From Collimonas pratensis (GTDB lineage Bacteria; Pseudomonadota; Gammaproteobacteria; Burkholderiales; Burkholderiaceae_D): a stretch of 64,000 bases of DNA. The notes under the pieces are model-generated. The model ran no database searches. It saw only the letters and a list, made by a program, of their open reading frames with translations, and was not told the origin of the DNA. The stretch is taken from positions 3,472,001 through 3,536,000 of the forward strand of contig NZ_CP013234.1 in the NCBI RefSeq assembly GCF_001584185.1, in the 5' to 3' direction. Below are positions 61,396 through 64,000 of the stretch, piece by piece. Both the position numbers and the translations under genes were made by a program. The number at the start of each line of letters is the position of its first letter. The stretch's first letter is position 1.

Positions 61396-61830
61396 TCAAC
61401 TGATCTTCCCATTTTGCGCAGAGATATTACTTGAGCACTCACTCCGACTGACGTCACCCCCATAAGGTCGAGTAATGACCTCAAGGAAATGACCGTCGGG
61501 GTCCTCAAAATACACCCCGCGACCACCGTCGTTCCGATTGATTTCTCCAGCCCGGTGCTTGCCAGGGTCTGCCCAATACTGCAGCCCCCGATCTTGGATG
61601 CGGGCGAAGGCATGATCGAAGTCGTCCTCGCCAATCAAAAAAGCATAATGCTGAGACGAAATCTCGCCATCGCTCTCGTAGAAGTCGAGTGAAACGTTAT
61701 TGCTGAGTTGAACGACTAGCATTGGTCCGAAGCGCGTGGCGGACTGCAGGCCCAGCATTTCCGTGAGGAAGGTTGCTGATTTCTGCTTGTCGCGGCACCA
61801 GACGATAGTATGGTTTAGCTGCACGCTCAC
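61396..61830 (-). CDS. VOC family protein (glyoxalase/dioxygenase-like)
   Basis: A 144-residue protein with the VOC pattern: LNHTIVWCRDKQKSATFLTEMLGL ... FGPMLVVQLSNNVSLDFYE ... GRGVYFEDPDGHFLEVITR, where His and Glu would bind metal. Members act as glyoxalases, bleomycin-resistance or extradiol-dioxygenase-like proteins; the substrate here is unknown. The GTG at 61830 is preferred because AGGAGGT lies five bases upstream. The C-terminal tail is unusual. Confidence 0.85.
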   Translation of the reverse strand: MSVQLNHTIVWCRDKQKSATFLTEMLGLQSATRFGPMLVVQLSNNVSLDFYESDGEISSQHYAFLIGEDDFDHAFARIQDRGLQYWADPGKHRAGEINRNDGGRGVYFEDPDGHFLEVITRPYGGDVSRSECSSNISAQNGKIS

Positions 61831-61971
61831 GTTGCACCTCCTTTTATGACAATAACTGCTTCTTTCGTAGGTTTTCCGAACGTCGGTTTCTGGCCGAACT
61901 GTGCCGGCCGCGACAGAGTCACGTCGGCTATGAATGGCAGTTTTGCGGCCCCGCAATTGGGAATAACCCTA

Positions 61972-62472
61972 TTACTGCCCTTCTGGAGGTTGCCACAGTT
62001 CTATCTTATTGCCCTCAGGGTCCATGACCCAGCCAAACTTGCCGAACTCTGATTCATCAGTTTTCTCCAAAACCGCACATCCTTCAGCACGGAGTGCGAT
62101 CAAGAGTCCATGAAGATCGGACACCCGATAATTGACCATGAAGGACGCGGTGCTTGGAGCGAAGCTTTTGCCATCCTCAATGAGCCACGCGGTTTTCCCC
62201 GCGACTGGATGGCCTGAACTGTCCACCCAACGAAATGCCGTGCCGCCCCACGCCTGAACGTCAATGCCAAGGTGCGTTTTGTACCAGGCCCGCAACATTG
62301 CAGGATCCTTTGCCTTAAGAAAGATGCCGCCGATGCCTGTAACTCTGCTCACGGCTTTTTGCCCTGCGTGATTGTCTGAAGCGTTGCTGGAGTCCGGTGT
62401 GATGGTTTGGGCGCGAGCTAGCGTCGCCAAAATGGAAAACAAAATTGCACCTGCAAATCGTGTGTAAATCAT
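61972..62472 (-). CDS. Exported VOC family protein
   Basis: A 166-residue VOC protein with an N-terminal signal peptide (MIYTRFAGAILFSILATLARA). The VOC core is IGGIFLKAKDPAMLRAWYKTHLGID ... AFRWVDSSGH ... FGWVMDPEGNKIELWQP. VOC proteins are usually cytoplasmic, so export is notable. GGAGGGGGAG precedes the start. It is next to another VOC gene on the same strand, 141 bp away. Confidence 0.83.
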   Translation of the reverse strand: MIYTRFAGAILFSILATLARAQTITPDSSNASDNHAGQKAVSRVTGIGGIFLKAKDPAMLRAWYKTHLGIDVQAWGGTAFRWVDSSGHPVAGKTAWLIEDGKSFAPSTASFMVNYRVSDLHGLLIALRAEGCAVLEKTDESEFGKFGWVMDPEGNKIELWQPPEGQ

Positions 62473-62845
62473 GTGAACTCCCCCTCCATAGAGAAAATGA
62501 AACTACATGATGACGCGCAACTTTTAATTGGACAACGAAAACGCCATATCAGCGAAGCAGATTTATCCACTGGATTTTGGGCGTTCCCTGCAATCCGGCT
62601 CGACTTGATGAGCTTCGCCCTAAGCCCATCGTACATCGCGAAGGCAGCTTCAGTGAGACGATTTCGTGGGCTCTAGTGCCCGCTATTGGCCGATCGAAAC
62701 CACAGGTGACAGACAGCTTGCGACCTCAAGAAGCCAGTCGCACTTCTTTAAAGCGGCCGTTCTACGAAGGGAGTTATCCGCTAAAAAATGCTATGGCAAC
62801 ACGCCCGTCGGCCACGAGATAAGTATTTAGTTCAACTCAGCCCTT
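62473..62845. other. Intergenic region, nothing recognised
   Basis: About 370 bp with only short frames lacking ribosome sites. No promoter, repeat or RNA structure stands out. Confidence 0.4.
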
Positions 62846-63568
62846 TTAATGATCTTTCGGTTCGCGCAAGAACTCGGCAATCGCCAGACGCGCGCGCGCG
62901 GCAGAACTTGGTGAATACACCAAACGAGCCGTGGGATCGGTACCTGCTTCTGGATTGTCGAACGCATGATGGGTCTGACTGTAAAGCTCGAAACGAAAAT
63001 CGTTGCCAGCTTCATCCATCTCTTTGATCACTGCATTCACAACATCCATGGGCGATACCGCATCCTGAGTACCCTGCAGCAGTAAGACTGGGGCAAAGAT
63101 TCGCGTGGACATCCCGTGCGCCGCAGTCTTAAGTAGAGCTGAGCAAACGATAATTCCAGCCACTTTGGCGCCGCTGCGCCCATAGTCGAGCGCAATCATT
63201 CCGCCCGCGCTGTAGCCCAGGCAATAAACTGGCATACCTGGAGAAAGGTGTGGTTTTATCGCTTCCACGCATGCATCAAGCGCCCTCACCCCCTCGTCCC
63301 GATGATCAAGTAGCTGCTTGACCATAGGGCCAACTTGACTTGGATCGTTGGGGCTAAACCCGTCGCCGTAAAGATCGGCAATGGCAACCACGCAGCCGTG
63401 CTGCATCAGATATCGAGCGTGATCGCGAGACAATCCGCTCTGTCCTCTCCAATCAGGCAGCAGGACTACCGCGGCAGTCGGTTGCTGATCGGCCGCTCTC
63501 AAAAGCACTCCTACATGCTGCTTATCCCCGCATGTGTAAGGCAGCGATTTTTCTATGATCTGCGACAT
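62846..63568 (-). CDS. Dienelactone hydrolase family protein
   Basis: A 240-residue alpha/beta hydrolase. The nucleophile elbow GYSAGG places Ser120 where classic dienelactone hydrolases use Cys. QGTQDAVSP supplies the Asp and YSQTHHAFDNP the His. LLPDWRGQSGLSRDHARYL and YGDGFSPND are family landmarks. It should hydrolyse an ester or lactone. It lies between VOC genes that may act in the same pathway, although the gaps argue for separate transcripts. Confidence 0.87.
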   Translation of the reverse strand: MSQIIEKSLPYTCGDKQHVGVLLRAADQQPTAAVVLLPDWRGQSGLSRDHARYLMQHGCVVAIADLYGDGFSPNDPSQVGPMVKQLLDHRDEGVRALDACVEAIKPHLSPGMPVYCLGYSAGGMIALDYGRSGAKVAGIIVCSALLKTAAHGMSTRIFAPVLLLQGTQDAVSPMDVVNAVIKEMDEAGNDFRFELYSQTHHAFDNPEAGTDPTARLVYSPSSAARARLAIAEFLREPKDH

Positions 63569-63797
63569 TGGAAACTCTCCTTTGAGTAAATGCCCGTCGA
63601 GAATCCTAGCATTACATCAGATTTCACGTTTTACCATCCCCAAATGAACGAGCGTTGACGACCGCCTTCAGCGCTGCCGCGCATACATCGACCGCCACAT
63701 CCATCGCCCAATGGGGCCGAATGCTTGGTTCTGGCAGCTTTGTGAAGGACTGCTTCTGGCCGGTAGCAGCTGTCCGCACTCAAACATTGACTGCACG

Positions 63798-64000
63798 TTA
63801 CGCCTCAGGTTCTTGGCAAACCACTTCGAGGTTGTGCCCGTCCGGACCAATGACAAAAGCTGCATAGTAGTTCGCGTGGTAGCGCGGGCGTAGACCAGGC
63901 GCACCATTGTCTTTGCCACCTGCCTCAAGAGCTGCGCGATAGAAAGCATCCACTTGCTGGCGACTCTTGGCCGTGAACGCCAAGTGAAGACACGCCGGTT
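63798..64000 (-). CDS. VOC family protein, partial (N-terminus outside window)
   Basis: The frame is open to the window edge and its visible C-terminal part reads LAFTAKSRQQVDAFYRAALEAGG ... RPRYHANYYAAFVIGPDGHNLEVVCQEPEA. This is the second half of a typical glyoxalase-like VOC protein with the metal-binding Glu in HNLEVV. The start lies beyond 64000, so an internal TTG is not used. It shares its strand with the dienelactone hydrolase. Confidence 0.82.
   Translation of the reverse strand, partial: PACLHLAFTAKSRQQVDAFYRAALEAGGKDNGAPGLRPRYHANYYAAFVIGPDGHNLEVVCQEPEA

Overview
The window looks like chromosomal DNA of a GC-rich betaproteobacterium, most likely Burkholderiales/Oxalobacteraceae and close to Collimonas. 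This is an inference. It rests on the imuA-imuB-dnaE2 mutasome behind a LexA box, GltS and RarD homologues, and a block of secreted chitinase, chitosanase and other polysaccharide-active enzymes that suits a chitin- or fungus-feeding soil bacterium. No rRNA, tRNA, CRISPR array or intact prophage was seen. The only complete mobile element is one IS1182-type insertion sequence.

Layout. 0-5 kb: two small unknown genes at the edge, a flavin reductase, an SDR, and a polar amino-acid ABC transporter with one binding protein and two permeases but no ATPase. 5-11.3 kb: a HigB/HigA-like toxin-antitoxin pair, then the SOS mutasome imuA-imuB-dnaE2. 11.3-18.2 kb: mostly minus-strand metabolic and transport genes (MFS carrier, GST, HAD phosphatase, RarD, OsmC, GltS) plus an ACT-domain protein. 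19.2-25.4 kb: four consecutive exported carbohydrate-active proteins on the plus strand: GH18 chitinase, alginate-lyase-like lipoprotein, CBM6/beta-helix lipoprotein and GH46 chitosanase. All four have their best Shine-Dalgarno sequence in front of a TTG codon. 25.5-32 kb: GFA protein, MBL hydrolase, an alcohol dehydrogenase broken by an 8-bp tandem duplication beside its AraC regulator, and a MarR/FAD-monooxygenase pair sharing three operator-like repeats.

32.2-35.5 kb: a tightly overlapping operon, DUF2157-DUF4401-GDYXXLXY-DSP phosphatase, joined by ATGA overlaps. 35.5-41.3 kb: a two-component system divergent from an SPFH/prohibitin gene that overlaps an SH3-like protein gene. 41.4-47.2 kb: RKIP-like protein, AraC regulator, flavin reductase, then an Rrf2 regulator with a frameshift facing a thioredoxin-reductase-like gene cut by the IS1182-type element (1704 bp, GGTC target duplication). 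47.2-48.8 kb: DmeF-like metal exporter and RcnR/CsoR-type repressor with a perfect inverted-repeat operator around a G6 tract. 48.9-58.1 kb: YXWGXW protein, orphan ParB-like protein, carotenoid oxygenase, KTSC protein, variant FolD, CVNH lectin-like lipoprotein, acylphosphatase, small membrane proteins, AraC regulator, CsgG-like lipoprotein and a 29-residue lipoprotein absent from longer-ORF views. 58.3-64 kb: class-C beta-lactamase-type serine hydrolase, small exported or membrane unknowns, three VOC proteins (one with a signal peptide, one cut by the window edge) and a dienelactone hydrolase.

The most notable points are the TTG-start polysaccharide-degradation cluster, three independent gene-breaking events, a candidate structured RNA at 51860-51951, and several well-defined operators.
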